Origin: Gordonia effusa NBRC 100432
Lineage (GTDB): Bacteria; Actinomycetota; Actinomycetes; Mycobacteriales; Mycobacteriaceae
Reading direction: 5' to 3'
DNA: 64,000 bases
Assembly: GCF_000241305.1 (NCBI RefSeq)
Contig: NZ_BAEH01000036.1
Span: 94,646 to 158,645 of the forward strand
Both the position numbers and the translations under genes were made by a program. This document shows positions 8,557-21,286 of this stretch, piece after piece (position 1 is the stretch's first letter; each line of letters begins with the position of its first letter). The notes beneath the pieces were generated by a model. That model had not been told where the DNA came from. It did not search any database and saw nothing but the letters and a program-made list of their open reading frames with translations.

Positions 8557-8557
<1 letters not shown>
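7016..8557 (+). CDS. Rv0412c-type membrane protein of the glnH-pknG operon
   Basis: A 513-residue membrane protein. I chose GTG 7016 because GGAGG sits at 7003-7007 with an eight-base spacer; the frame is open back to a TTG at 6950. A basic, Arg/Pro-rich cytosolic N-terminus of about 90 residues precedes helix 1 (IGKLIAMALILAAACFLAGWYA). A large external domain follows, then helices WAVYAVLAVVLVALFLAARY and ILIATIAMVVGLTWLLVAGL, a second external domain with a helical TQARIETQQARSAQ stretch, and a last helix near IWTLGIIAAIVIPIGL. It overlaps glnH and is followed by pknG, the conserved order in Mycobacteriales, where the membrane protein, GlnH and PknG form an amino-acid sensing pathway. Confidence 0.85.
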
Positions 8558-11993
<3,436 letters not shown>

Positions 11994-12149
11994 GTAGTTG
12001 TTCCGCGACCGTGACCGACTACTGGCCCGATCCTAAAGAGCGAAGTCGTTACCTCACTAATCGAGCGGCTCGGAGAGGGACAGTTTTACTCAGTGCGCGC
12101 CGAAGTCTCCCTAATGGAAGTAGCCAGCGCCGAGGCGCCTTAACTGAGT
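11994..12149. other. Spacer between pknG and the F420-type oxidoreductase gene
   Basis: The 156 bases contain ACTCAGT near 12087 and its complement ACTGAGT at 12142-12148, plus a GCGCCGAGGCGC stretch at 12128-12139. Neither makes a convincing terminator. I see no RNA gene or promoter I can defend. Confidence 0.3.
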
Positions 12150-13076
12150 ATGACCATTATCGGTGCGGCTCTTTCCACTCCTGAGTTCGGCAACGCGGTG
12201 GATCATGGGGTCGATTCAGCGCGCGCGGCAAAAGAGTCGGGTCTGTCAGGAATCTGGCTCGGTCAGCGTTTCGACTATGACGCGATCGCACTGGCCGGCA
12301 TCATCGGCCGGGAGGTGGATGACATCACCGTAGGCACGTCCGCCGTGCCGATCTTCGGTCGTCATCCGCTGATCGTCGCCGGTCAAGCCCAGACGGCGCA
12401 GGCTGCGACCCATGGGCGGTTCCAGTACGGTCTCGCGCTGGGCGCGGCGGCGCTAACCGAGAAGGCATTCGGAGTTGAATTCCGTCGTCCCGCAAAACGA
12501 TTGGCAGACTTTCTTACCATCACCCGTTCGGTATTGGAGACCGGGGAGGTAGATTATCGGGGTACCGAGATTAGTGCCGTCTCACCCATCCCGACAACAC
12601 TCGCCGGCGTGGATTCGCCGCCGCCTGTGCTGGTCGCGGCATTGGGACCCCGTGTCCTCGAGGTTGCCGGGCGATTTGCCGACGGAATCTTGCCTTTCCT
12701 AGCTGGGCCGAAAGTGCTTGAGACGCAGATCATTCCGACTCTTGCCGGGGCGGCCGTCGACGCAGGGCGCCCGCCTCCGCGCGTCGTGGCACTGGTGCCC
12801 GCGCTGGTAACCGATGATCCCGACGCCGGCCGCGCAGCGCTGGCCGCCGCGACCTCCTTCTACGAGCAGATTCCGTCCTACCAACGGGTGATCGAGCTTA
12901 GCGGGGCCCGACGGGCCGTTGAACTGGGACTGGTCGGCTCCGCTGACGAGGTGCGGGCCGGGTTGCGTGACTATCTCGCTGCTGGAGCCACCGAAATCGT
13001 GTTGACCCAGACCGACTCGCTGGGCCCGCAGACCGAGCGTGCGACCTGGGAGGCCGCCGCGGTTCTCGGGCGGTAG
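12150..13076 (+). CDS. LLM-class F420-dependent oxidoreductase
   Basis: A 308-residue luciferase-like (TIM-barrel) oxidoreductase of the F420-dependent, methylene-tetrahydromethanopterin reductase-like branch. Supporting motifs are SGLSGIWLGQRFDYDAIALAG near the N-terminus, VGTSAVPIFGRHPLIVAGQA, GRFQYGLALGAAAL and GRFADGILPFLAGPKV. The substrate is not deducible; members reduce diverse small molecules using F420H2. It lies 3' of pknG and 5 kb from fgd1, the main source of F420H2, which fits. There is no strong ribosome site before the ATG. Confidence 0.8.
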   Translation: MTIIGAALSTPEFGNAVDHGVDSARAAKESGLSGIWLGQRFDYDAIALAGIIGREVDDITVGTSAVPIFGRHPLIVAGQAQTAQAATHGRFQYGLALGAAALTEKAFGVEFRRPAKRLADFLTITRSVLETGEVDYRGTEISAVSPIPTTLAGVDSPPPVLVAALGPRVLEVAGRFADGILPFLAGPKVLETQIIPTLAGAAVDAGRPPPRVVALVPALVTDDPDAGRAALAAATSFYEQIPSYQRVIELSGARRAVELGLVGSADEVRAGLRDYLAAGATEIVLTQTDSLGPQTERATWEAAAVLGR

Positions 13077-13108
13077 CTAGAACCGCGGCGACTTCTATGC
13101 AATGGGTC

Positions 13109-13507
13109 CTACGAATGCACTCGGCGTTCGACGGCGAGGAGGAAGAACGGGATGGCGGATGCGATTCCCACACTGAAAGTGAGAACTACACTGGCTAGCC
13201 ACCAGTTGAGGATTCGCAGCCGGCGAGCTTCAGCGAAGGCCCAGGTATGAAATCCGATGACGACGAATGTGAGGTCAACCATGGCGAAGCGGCTAGGCGT
13301 CGACGCTGTCCAGACTTCGCCGCTGAAGAAATCTTTCGCCGATCGCAAGCCATGGCGCCGTACGTAGGGCAGCGCTATTGAATTTTGACCTATCAGCGCC
13401 GCGACGAAAATGACTCCTAGCGCGCGTGCACGCGGCGTGGCCAGCCAACGCTTACTGTCGCGATCCGTGTCGGCAGGCCGGCTTCGAGCAGGGGACGAGT
13501 CAGTCAT
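13109..13507 (-). CDS. DUF2834-family membrane protein
   Basis: A 132-residue integral membrane protein matching the DUF2834 pattern: ALGVIFVAALIGQNSIALPY, then FAMVDLTFVVIGFHTWAFAEARRL (the usual A-D-L-x3-A-x-W-x4-EARR-like segment), and NWWLASVVLTFSVGIASAIPFFLLAVERR at the end. Three helices are likely. A hydrophilic 30-residue N-terminus (SSPARSRPADTDRDSKRW) precedes them. It converges with the F420-type oxidoreductase gene and lies upstream-strand-wise of nothing obviously related. Function unknown. Confidence 0.75.
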   Translation of the reverse strand: MTDSSPARSRPADTDRDSKRWLATPRARALGVIFVAALIGQNSIALPYVRRHGLRSAKDFFSGEVWTASTPSRFAMVDLTFVVIGFHTWAFAEARRLRILNWWLASVVLTFSVGIASAIPFFLLAVERRVHS

Positions 13508-13625
13508 CGAACACCTCTTCGCTTTGGAACATTCAGTGCAGATTGTTCCAACGAACTCTACTGCTGGCCACGATCGGAGTCAACCGCCATCGACGCCGGA
13601 ACATCGAAAAGTCCACGCGCAGGAC

Positions 13626-14843
13626 TCAATCCGCCGAAGCCACCAACGCTGCCGACTGCTGGGCTATCGCCAACTCCTCGTTCGTTGGCACCACCAGTAC
13701 CGTTACCGCTGAGTCGTCTGTCGAGATTCGACGAGGTTCTTTGCCTCGCAAGGCATTTCGCTCGTCGTCCACAACGATCCCGTAGTTCTCCAAGTTCGCC
13801 AGGCTGTCCGCTCGGACCGACGACGCGTTCTCCCCGACGCCGGCGGTAAACGAGATGACATCCACACGACCCAGCTCGATCATGTACGCGCCGATATAGC
13901 GCCGGAGTCGGTGGATGTACACGTCGTAGGCAGCGCGGGCATCCTCGTCACCCTGCACAATACTGGCGGTCAGCGTGCGAAAGTCGTTCTCCCCAGCCAA
14001 ACCTTTGAGCCCCGACCGCTTGTTGAGCAAGGTATCGATCTCATCGACGCCCAGACCGGCGACACGGTTCAAGTGCAGGGTCAGACCGGGGTCAAGGTCA
14101 CCCGATCGAGTGCCCATGACGAGCCCTTCCAACGGAGTCATGCCCATCGAGGTGTCAATCGGACTGCCCGCCTTGATCGCCGACGCCGACGCCCCGTTAC
14201 CCAGGTGCAGGACAATCTGATTGATGTCGTCGTAATCGCGGCCCAGAAACTCGGCCGCCGCCTTGGAGACATACTCGTGGCTGGTGCCGTGGAATCCGTA
14301 CCGCCGAATGGCGTGCGCCGCCGCGACGTCGCGGTCGATCGCATAGGTGGCCGCGGCATCGGGCAAAGCGTGGAAGAACGCCGTGTCGAAGATAGCCACC
14401 GACGGCACGTCGGGGAGCAGTTCCTGGGCTGCCCGGATGCCGATCAGATTCGCCGGGTTATGCAGCGGCGCAAGAGGAGAGATGCGTTCGATCTCCGCGA
14501 TCACCTCCGGGGTGATCAACGTCGGACGGTAGAAACTGCGGCCACCATGCACTACCCGATGTCCAACGGCACACAGATCCGCGTTAGCGATGTCGGTGCC
14601 ATTGGCCGCGAAGAACTCCAGCGCCCGCGCAATGGCCGCGCCGTGATCGGCCAACGGCAATTCGTCGGAATCGGTGTGCCCGTTCTGAGTATGAGAAATA
14701 ACTGACTGGCTTTCACCAATTCGCTCGGCCAGCCCTTCGGCTACGACATCACCCGAAAGTGGATGCACCACTTGATATTTCAGCGAAGACGAGCCCGCAT
14801 TGACGACAAGAACCGGCCGGTCGGAAGTTTGGCTGGGACTCAC
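13626..14843 (-). CDS. ackA: Acetate kinase
   Basis: A 405-residue acetate kinase of the normal family length. VLVVNAGSSSLKYQV is the N-terminal signature (N-x-G-S-S-S-x-K), FHGTSHEYV and GNGASASAI the central phosphate-binding segment, and FTAGVGENASSVR the C-terminal signature. It converts acetyl phosphate and ADP to acetate and ATP, and the reverse. Its ATG overlaps the stop of pta by four bases, giving a pta-ackA operon as in M. tuberculosis (Rv0408-Rv0409). Confidence 0.97.
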   Translation of the reverse strand: MSPSQTSDRPVLVVNAGSSSLKYQVVHPLSGDVVAEGLAERIGESQSVISHTQNGHTDSDELPLADHGAAIARALEFFAANGTDIANADLCAVGHRVVHGGRSFYRPTLITPEVIAEIERISPLAPLHNPANLIGIRAAQELLPDVPSVAIFDTAFFHALPDAAATYAIDRDVAAAHAIRRYGFHGTSHEYVSKAAAEFLGRDYDDINQIVLHLGNGASASAIKAGSPIDTSMGMTPLEGLVMGTRSGDLDPGLTLHLNRVAGLGVDEIDTLLNKRSGLKGLAGENDFRTLTASIVQGDEDARAAYDVYIHRLRRYIGAYMIELGRVDVISFTAGVGENASSVRADSLANLENYGIVVDDERNALRGKEPRRISTDDSAVTVLVVPTNEELAIAQQSAALVASAD

Positions 14844-16951
14844 TTGTCTTGCCCTCCAGCGCTATTCGCCAGGTTCTGGGCCTGGATCGCGGTGATCGCT
14901 ACGGTGTTGACTATGTCGGCGACCAACGCGCCGCGCGACAGGTCGTTGATCGGCTTATTCAGACCCTGCAATACCGGGCCGATGGCGATAGCACCGGCGC
15001 TGCGCTGCACCGCCTTGTAGGTGTTGTTGCCGGTGTTGAGGTCGGGAAAGATCAGCACCGTCGCCTTCCCCGCAACCGGGGAATCCGGCATCTTGGTGGC
15101 AGCGACGGACGGCTCAATCGCCGCGTCATATTGAATCGGCCCTTCTACCAACAACTCCGGAGAACGTTCACGCACCATTTCGGTCGCCGCCCGAACCTTG
15201 TCGACATCGGCGCCCGTTCCTGACTCTCCGGTTGAGTACGACAGCATCGCGATTCGAGGATCGATGCCGAATACCGACGCGGTCTCCGCGGACGAGATCG
15301 CGATGTCGGCGAGCTGCGTGTCCGTCGGATCAGGGACCACCGCACAGTCGCCGTAGGTGAGCACCTCATCGGCGAGGCACATGAAAAAGACCGACGACAC
15401 CGTGGACACCCCGGGCTTGGTCTTGATGATTTCGAATGATGGCCGAATGGTGTGGGCGGTGGTGTGCACCGCGCCAGACACCATTCCGTCCGCCATTCCC
15501 AGATGCACCATCATCGTGCCGAAATAGGAGACATCGCGCATGAGATCACGCGCGCGGTCGAGTGCGACGTTCTTGTGTTTGCGCAACTCCGCGTAGGTCT
15601 GCGCGAACTGTTCGGTGAGTTCACTCGTCAGCGGATCGATGACGTCGACGTCGGTCAAGTCGATGTCGAGCGCCCCTGCCTTCTTCGCGACGATGTCGAT
15701 GTCACCGAGCAGAGTCAGCCGCGCGACGCCGCGTCTCAACAAATGGCCGGTGGCCCGCAGGATGCGGTCTTCCTCACCCTCTGGAAGAACGATATGCCGC
15801 CGGTCAGCCTTGGCCCGCGCGACCAACTGGTATTCGAACATTTGCGGAGTGACGACCGCAGGAATGTCGAGATCCACTTCCTTGAGTATCTGATCGACGT
15901 CGATATGCTCTTCCATCAACGCGAGCGCGGCCTCGATCTTGCGCGCGGACTGATAGGCCACCCGGCCGCGAGTATGTGCGGCAATTCGTGCCGTGTCGTA
16001 CGTCCCCTGTTCGCAGGAAATGATCGGCAACGTGGGGTTCAGTCCGTTCACCAATGCTTGAATCATCGGATGCGGTTTGAGTCCGCCGTTCAGAATGATG
16101 CCGGCCAACCGCGGAAAACCTTGTGCCGCATTAGCATTGACCAAGGCCAAGAGCACATCGGAGCGGTCGGCCGGCGTGATCACCGCGGTGCCGTCGACCA
16201 GTCGCTCAAGGATGTGTTCGACGGTCATCCCGCCGACCATCACATTCAAGGCCTCGCGGTCGAGTAGGTCGGCATCGCCGCTGTAGAGATAGCCACCGAG
16301 CGCTTCCGATAGCTCGCCCATCGTCGGCGCGCTGAGGATGGGCACTTCCGGTAGCGCCCACGACGCCACCGGAATTGCCTTGAGCGCCTTAGTAATACCG
16401 TTCAGCAGGTCGGGCTCACAACGATTCGCGACAACCGCGACAGCTGTTGCGTGAGCGGCCGACACTTCATGGAGCGCATGCTCTGCTGAGCCGACCACTT
16501 CATCCGCACTCCGACCAGATGCGTTGAGCGCCAATACAATCGGGCTCGACAGGTTCGCGGCGATCCGCGCGTTGAATCCCAACTCGGATGGGTTGCCAAC
16601 GTCGGTGTAGTCCGAGCCGACCACGAGGACCGTGTCGCACTGAGCCTGCACGGCATGGAATCGCGCGACAATTTCACTGATCGCGCCTTCCGCGTCTTCG
16701 TTGACCTGGTCGTACGTCACGCCGATACATTCGTCGTAACTGAGGTCGACCGAATCGTGTGCGAGCAACAATTCGAGGATGTAGTCGCGCTCCCCTTCGC
16801 TCACGGCCCGAGAGATCGGTCGGAAGACTCCGATCCGACCGCCAGTCGCTGACAAGATCGCCAGAAGACCGAGCGCGATGGTCGATTTTCCGGTCTCCGC
16901 AGCCGAGGAGGCGACATAAATGCTGTTCGACGCGACCGTGTCTAAAGCCAT
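14840..16951 (-). CDS. pta: Phosphate acetyltransferase, long form
   Basis: A 703-residue phosphotransacetylase of the long type. The N-terminal half is a BioD-like P-loop domain (YVASSAAETGKSTIALG, residues about 12-28), followed by a DRTGG domain (GIILNGGLKPHPMIQAL), and the last 330 residues are the catalytic PTA domain (RHIVLPEGEEDRILRAT, MVHLGMADGMVSGAVHTT, FPDLNTGNNTYKAVQRSAGA). It interconverts acetyl-CoA and acetyl phosphate and is translationally coupled to ackA. The extra N-terminal domains are regulatory in enterobacterial enzymes. It also lies 46 bases from a TetR-family gene on the same strand. Confidence 0.97.
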   Translation of the reverse strand: MALDTVASNSIYVASSAAETGKSTIALGLLAILSATGGRIGVFRPISRAVSEGERDYILELLLAHDSVDLSYDECIGVTYDQVNEDAEGAISEIVARFHAVQAQCDTVLVVGSDYTDVGNPSELGFNARIAANLSSPIVLALNASGRSADEVVGSAEHALHEVSAAHATAVAVVANRCEPDLLNGITKALKAIPVASWALPEVPILSAPTMGELSEALGGYLYSGDADLLDREALNVMVGGMTVEHILERLVDGTAVITPADRSDVLLALVNANAAQGFPRLAGIILNGGLKPHPMIQALVNGLNPTLPIISCEQGTYDTARIAAHTRGRVAYQSARKIEAALALMEEHIDVDQILKEVDLDIPAVVTPQMFEYQLVARAKADRRHIVLPEGEEDRILRATGHLLRRGVARLTLLGDIDIVAKKAGALDIDLTDVDVIDPLTSELTEQFAQTYAELRKHKNVALDRARDLMRDVSYFGTMMVHLGMADGMVSGAVHTTAHTIRPSFEIIKTKPGVSTVSSVFFMCLADEVLTYGDCAVVPDPTDTQLADIAISSAETASVFGIDPRIAMLSYSTGESGTGADVDKVRAATEMVRERSPELLVEGPIQYDAAIEPSVAATKMPDSPVAGKATVLIFPDLNTGNNTYKAVQRSAGAIAIGPVLQGLNKPINDLSRGALVADIVNTVAITAIQAQNLANSAGGQDK

Positions 16952-16997
16952 ACGCCTACCCTATCGTCAGTCTCCCGGCCGCTACGGGACAGGCGCG

Positions 16998-17546
16998 CTA
17001 CCGCACGATCGCTCGAACAACGAGATCGGCTGCCTCCTCGTCGGACAACGCACCTTCGGGAATCAGCATGAACGAGTAGATTGTCCGCACCATGAACTCG
17101 GCGGCGGCGGCCGGATTGGGATAGAGCTGTTCGCCGATCTCGGGAGTCAGGTCTGGAATTGCAGCGTTGATGATCTGGTGAATCAATGTTGGCCCGGTCG
17201 CGTCCTTAGTCGACACCAGGGTGCGGACGATTTCTTCGGGTTCATTACGGAGGAGGTACTGAAGTGCTTCGTGTTCGCGGATGTATCGCATCGTTTCAAC
17301 GACCTGAATACGGACCTTCCCCGCCGCATCGGGTCGAGTATCTGACCACTCGTTCAATCGAGCGCGCAGCAGTGAGACCTCACGCTCGACGATCGCCGCG
17401 ATAAGGGCGTCCCGCCCGCCAAAAATTCGGTATGCCGTGGCGCGCGCGACACCGGCCTGCCGAGCGACCGACGTCAGGCTCAATGCCTTGGCGCCGAAAC
17501 GGGATACCAAGGCGACACCAACGTCCACCATGCGCTCACGATCCAT
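16998..17546 (-). CDS. TetR-family transcriptional regulator
   Basis: A 182-residue TetR-family protein with the helix-turn-helix at residues 8-52 (LTSVARQAGVARATAYRIFGGRDALIAAIV) and a helical ligand domain. There is no clear ribosome-binding site before ATG 17546. It is upstream of pta-ackA on the same strand with a 46-base gap, so it could be the first gene of that unit or a separate one; regulation of pta-ackA by it is only a positional guess. The ligand is unknown. Confidence 0.85.
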   Translation of the reverse strand: MDRERMVDVGVALVSRFGAKALSLTSVARQAGVARATAYRIFGGRDALIAAIVEREVSLLRARLNEWSDTRPDAAGKVRIQVVETMRYIREHEALQYLLRNEPEEIVRTLVSTKDATGPTLIHQIINAAIPDLTPEIGEQLYPNPAAAAEFMVRTIYSFMLIPEGALSDEEAADLVVRAIVR

Positions 17547-17588
17547 TGGACAACCGTAGCGAAGGCACGCGACGAGCAGCCGCCCCGA

Positions 17589-18155
17589 TCACCGAACAGG
17601 CGTCGTCGTGGGGGTGGTCGTTGGCGGAGTGGTGGTAGTCGACGGAGTGGTAGTCGTCGGCGGAGGAGTGGTGGTGGTAGTAGTAGTAGTTGGCGGAGTC
17701 GTGGTTGCCGGCGGCGGGGTTGGGGTGGTGGTCGGAGTCGGGGTGGACGTGGGCGGCGCGATTGGCTCCGACCGCACGTAGACACTGATCGTGCCTGATC
17801 GGCTAACGCCGCCGCTACCACCCCGAAGCGTCGAGCACGCGACGTCGAATCGATGGAAACCGCTAGACAGGTTGCGGGCGTTAACCGCACCCGACGCTCC
17901 CGGACTCAACCGGACCGCCCCGATGCCTTCCACGCGGCACGTCAACGTCGATGTCGTTGACGGAGCCGAGCGGAAGCGCACAACAACGTCATCGTCACTC
18001 AGTTGGTAGGAACACGACGGCGCGGGCCCAGCTCCCGACAACTCGCACGACCCCATCGACGTTTCCGCATTCGCGGCGGTCGGCGCGACGATGGTGACTG
18101 TCGCACCGACCGTCACCATCGCGGCGAAGATGCCGACAGATTTGGTCACGCGCAT
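17589..18155 (-). CDS. Secreted protein with Pro/Thr-rich C-terminal tail
   Basis: A 188-residue exported protein. The ATG at 18155 is chosen because AGGGAG lies eight bases upstream and a canonical signal peptide follows (MRVTKSVGIFAAMVTVG ... TAANA, cleavage near residue 30). The mature domain of about 95 residues has four cysteines in the pattern of small all-beta exported proteins (SCELSG, SCSYQL, LTCRVEG, VACSTL). The last 60 residues are almost only Thr and Pro, a typical wall-spanning and possibly O-mannosylated linker. No function is recognised. The tail DNA is a low-complexity GTNGT-type repeat and could be length-variable. Confidence 0.75.
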   Translation of the reverse strand: MRVTKSVGIFAAMVTVGATVTIVAPTAANAETSMGSCELSGAGPAPSCSYQLSDDDVVVRFRSAPSTTSTLTCRVEGIGAVRLSPGASGAVNARNLSSGFHRFDVACSTLRGGSGGVSRSGTISVYVRSEPIAPPTSTPTPTTTPTPPPATTTPPTTTTTTTTPPPTTTTPSTTTTPPTTTPTTTPVR

Positions 18156-18195
18156 CGTCGTGCTCCCTGCTCGGTGCCGAGTTATTTCCCTACGG

Positions 18196-19212
18196 CTATA
18201 CCGACAGTTTACGCAAACGAGGCGCGAGATCGCGGGCGAAGTTCTCGAGGAATCGGCTCTGATCGTGACCGGGCGCGTGGAACACAAGATGATTGAGGCC
18301 GGCGTCGGTATAGAACTTCACCTTCTCCACCGCCTCGTCGGGATCCGACGCGACGATCCACCGCTTGGCGACCTGCTCGATCGGCAGTTCGTCGGCCAGT
18401 CGCTCCATCTCCGTCGACGAGTTCACGCTGTGCTTTTGCTCCGGCGTCAACGACAATGGCGCCCAGAACCGGGTATTCTCAAGCGCCAGTTCAGGATCCG
18501 GATCGTAGGAGATCTTGATCTCGATCATTCGGTCAATCTCGTCGAACTCGCGCTCGGCCTTGGCAGCGCCTTCTTTCACCGCCGGAATCAGCTTCTCCGT
18601 ATACAACTCGACACCCTTGCCCGACGTACAGATAAAGCCGTCGCCGGCCCGTCCCGCGTACCGCGCAACCACTGGACCGCCTGCCGCTACGTACACCGGA
18701 ATCGGTTGTGCCGGAATGTCATACATGTAGGCGCCCTGCGTGTGGTAGTACTCGCCGTCGAAGTCAGTCTCCTCGCCCGACCACAGCGCGCGCATCAGCG
18801 CGATCGACTCACGCAGCCGAGCGAACCGCTCTTTGAACTCGGGCCACTCCCCCTGAAATCCGGTCGCGTACTCGTTCAGCGCCTCGCCCGATCCGACACC
18901 GAGCATGATTCGGCCGGGATACAGGCATCCCATCGTCGCGAATGCCTGCGCGATCACGGCGGGGTTGTAACGGAACGTCGGAGTCAGCACCGAGGTGCCG
19001 ATTTGCACCCGCTTGGTCCGTTCGCCCACCGCGGCCATCCAGGCCAGCGAGAACGGCGCATGACCACCGTTGTGACGCCACGGCTGGAAATGATCGCTTA
19101 CCGCAACCGAATCCATACCCGCGTCTTCGGCGGCGACCGCGATCTCCACCAACTCGCGCGGATCAAATTGCTCGGCCGACGCTTTGAATCCAAGTTTCAG
19201 TTCCTGGGGCAC
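18196..19212 (-). CDS. fgd1: F420-dependent glucose-6-phosphate dehydrogenase
   Basis: A 338-residue FGD1 (336 in M. tuberculosis). Long identical stretches include [54 protein letters not shown] and [13 protein letters not shown]. It oxidises glucose 6-phosphate to 6-phosphogluconolactone while reducing F420 to F420H2. The start is GTG at 19212: AGGAGG lies six bases upstream, whereas the in-frame ATG at 19233 would add seven residues not found in the family and has no ribosome site. pta and ackA lie downstream as in M. tuberculosis, with two extra genes inserted between. Confidence 0.95.
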   Translation of the reverse strand: MPQELKLGFKASAEQFDPRELVEIAVAAEDAGMDSVAVSDHFQPWRHNGGHAPFSLAWMAAVGERTKRVQIGTSVLTPTFRYNPAVIAQAFATMGCLYPGRIMLGVGSGEALNEYATGFQGEWPEFKERFARLRESIALMRALWSGEETDFDGEYYHTQGAYMYDIPAQPIPVYVAAGGPVVARYAGRAGDGFICTSGKGVELYTEKLIPAVKEGAAKAEREFDEIDRMIEIKISYDPDPELALENTRFWAPLSLTPEQKHSVNSSTEMERLADELPIEQVAKRWIVASDPDEAVEKVKFYTDAGLNHLVFHAPGHDQSRFLENFARDLAPRLRKLSV

Positions 19213-19336
19213 CCGTTTCCTCCTGATCGTCACATTGTCGCCGCGTTACGCGACGCGGCACTGCTATCTCAGTTCTACCCGGTGCGGTACGCGGCAGGCT
19301 AGGTCGGCTACCGCCCGATTCTTCTCCAGGAATAGC

Positions 19337-19367
19337 TTGACTTCAAGTTAACTTGAAGTTCTACGGT
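19337..19367 (+). promoter_or_regulatory. MerR/SoxR-type promoter with 19-base spacer and 20-base palindrome
   Basis: A -35 box TTGACT (19337-19342) and a -10 box TACGGT (19362-19367) are separated by exactly 19 bases, the diagnostic over-long spacer of MerR-family activated promoters. The spacer is occupied by a perfect palindrome ACTTCAAGTT/AACTTGAAGT at 19340-19359, very close to the SoxR box core (CTCAAGTT/AACTTGAG). Transcription starting seven bases after the -10 would begin at the ATG of the ABC exporter. Confidence 0.85.
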
Positions 19368-19374
19368 GGCGTCC

Positions 19375-21249
19375 ATGAGTATGGAATCGGTTGCCTGGGA
19401 CACCATGTACAAATCATCGACGTCGCCTACCCAGCGGCGCCTCACTCGCGATAGCCGCACAACGCTGCAACGCATCGTCGCATTCGTCGCTCCCCACCGG
19501 GCACGGATCGGGGTCTTCCTATTACTCAGCGTGGTGGCCGCGATACTCACGGTGCTCACGCCGCTACTTGCCGGTCGCGTCGTGGATCTGATCACCGATG
19601 GTGGTCCGGCCGGCGCGATCGCCGGTATCGCCGCCGCCATCGCAGGTATCGCGTTGCTGGAAACGGTGGTCAGCCTGGTGGTCCGGTGGCTGTCGGCAAA
19701 TCTCGGCGAGGGATTGATCTACGACCTTCGTCGAACCGTCTTCGATCACGTGCAACAGATGCCGATCGCGTTCTTCACCCGCACCAGAACCGGGGCTCTG
19801 GTAAGCCGGCTCAACAACGACGTCATCGGGGCTCAGCGCGCCTTCAGCGACACCCTCTCGGGGGTGGTGTCCAACGCTGTCACCTTGCTGCTCACCGTGT
19901 CGGTGATGCTGGCGATCAGCTGGCAAATCACCGTTGCAACGCTAATCCTGTTGCCTATCTTCATCATTCCCGCGCGACGGATGGGCGCCCGGATGGCAGC
20001 ATTGTCCCGCGAGGCATCGGCGTACAACGCCGCGATGTCGAGCCAGATGACCGAACGGTTCTCGGCACCCGGCGCGACGTTGGTCAAACTCTTCGCCCGG
20101 CCCGCCGATGAGTCGGCCGAATTCGCGAGCCGGGCAGATCGCGTGCGCGACATCGGCGTTCGGCGCGCGATGCTCCAGGCGATCTTCTTCAACGCGCTGA
20201 TGTTGGTCAGCGCATTGGCTCTCGCGCTCGTCTATGGCCTCGGTGGCTACCTTGCGGTTCGAGGCAGTCTCGATGCCGGGGCGGTCGTGTCGATGGCACT
20301 GCTGTTAACCCGGATGTACGCACCACTGACCGCGCTCGCCAACGCGCGGGTCGAGATCATGAGTGCCCTCGTCAGTTTCGAGCGCGTCTTCGAAGTACTC
20401 GACGTGGAGCCGCTGATCATCGACAAACCCGACGCCGTCGCGGCTCCCGACGGGCCAGCCTCGCTCACCTTCTCGAATGTCGATTTCGCCTATCCCAGCG
20501 CCGAGAAAGTGTCCCTCGCATCGCTGGAAGAGGTTGCCCAACTTGATAATCGGGGAGGTGAACAGATCATCCACGACGTCAGCTTCACCGTTGAACCCGG
20601 CAAGATGCTCGCCCTCGTCGGCAGTTCCGGCGCCGGCAAGTCCACCATCGCGGCACTGGCCACCCGGCTCTATGACGTCGATTCGGGGTCAATCATGCTC
20701 AACGAAAACGATATTCGCGATATCACCGCAGCATCTCTGCATCGCCGCGTCGGTCTGGTGACCCAGGATGGCCATCTGTTTCACGACACCGTCCGGGCGA
20801 ATCTGCTGCTGGCCAACCCGCTGGCAACTGAAGCCGAGATCCAAGAGTCGCTTCGCCGGGCACGGTTGAGCGATGTAATCGCTTCTCTCCCAGAAGGACT
20901 CGACACCATCGTCGGCGAGCGCGGGTATCGCCTGTCCGGCGGCGAACGCCAGCGTCTCACGATCGCCCGACTGCTCTTGGCGCAACCGTCGGTGGTCATC
21001 CTCGACGAGGCGACCGCACATCTCGACTCGACGTCGGAGGCGGCGGTGCAATCGGCGCTCGCCGAGGCACTCGCCGGCCGCACGTCTATCGTTATCGCAC
21101 ACCGTCTTTCGACAATCCGCGACGCGGACGAGATCCTTGTACTCGAAGATGGGCAGGTCGTCGAACGGGGGCGGCACACGGCACTTTTGACTGCCGGCGG
21201 CCGTTATGCGGAGCTGTATCACACGCAGTTCGCAGATCAGGCGGCGTGA
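19375..21249 (+). CDS. ABC exporter, fused permease and ATPase
   Basis: A 624-residue half-transporter of the type I exporter class. An N-terminal membrane domain (about residues 30-310, six helices starting ARIGVFLLLSVVAAILTVL) precedes an ATPase domain with Walker A VGSSGAGKST (about 415-425), signature LSGGERQR (about 520), Walker B VVILDEATAHLD (about 540) and H-loop IAHRLS (about 574). All catalytic residues are present, so it probably works as a homodimer exporting drugs, lipids or peptides. No ribosome site precedes the start; ATG 19375 coincides with the predicted transcription start of a MerR-type promoter, suggesting a leaderless transcript. GTG 19366 and ATG 19381 are in-frame alternatives. 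No MerR gene is in the window. Confidence 0.9.
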   Translation: MSMESVAWDTMYKSSTSPTQRRLTRDSRTTLQRIVAFVAPHRARIGVFLLLSVVAAILTVLTPLLAGRVVDLITDGGPAGAIAGIAAAIAGIALLETVVSLVVRWLSANLGEGLIYDLRRTVFDHVQQMPIAFFTRTRTGALVSRLNNDVIGAQRAFSDTLSGVVSNAVTLLLTVSVMLAISWQITVATLILLPIFIIPARRMGARMAALSREASAYNAAMSSQMTERFSAPGATLVKLFARPADESAEFASRADRVRDIGVRRAMLQAIFFNALMLVSALALALVYGLGGYLAVRGSLDAGAVVSMALLLTRMYAPLTALANARVEIMSALVSFERVFEVLDVEPLIIDKPDAVAAPDGPASLTFSNVDFAYPSAEKVSLASLEEVAQLDNRGGEQIIHDVSFTVEPGKMLALVGSSGAGKSTIAALATRLYDVDSGSIMLNENDIRDITAASLHRRVGLVTQDGHLFHDTVRANLLLANPLATEAEIQESLRRARLSDVIASLPEGLDTIVGERGYRLSGGERQRLTIARLLLAQPSVVILDEATAHLDSTSEAAVQSALAEALAGRTSIVIAHRLSTIRDADEILVLEDGQVVERGRHTALLTAGGRYAELYHTQFADQAA

Positions 21250-21286
21250 GACGGGATCCGGGTCGGGGCTTCCTTGTTTTCAGCCC

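Noticed and set aside
13911..14705. 264-codon open frame on the plus strand
   Set aside because: Antisense to ackA, a clear full-length gene.
15452..16267. 271-codon open frame on the plus strand
   Set aside because: Antisense to the middle of pta; no ribosome site and shadow-type composition.
18091..19302. 403-codon open frame on the plus strand
   Set aside because: It is antisense to fgd1, which aligns along its full length with known FGD1 proteins.
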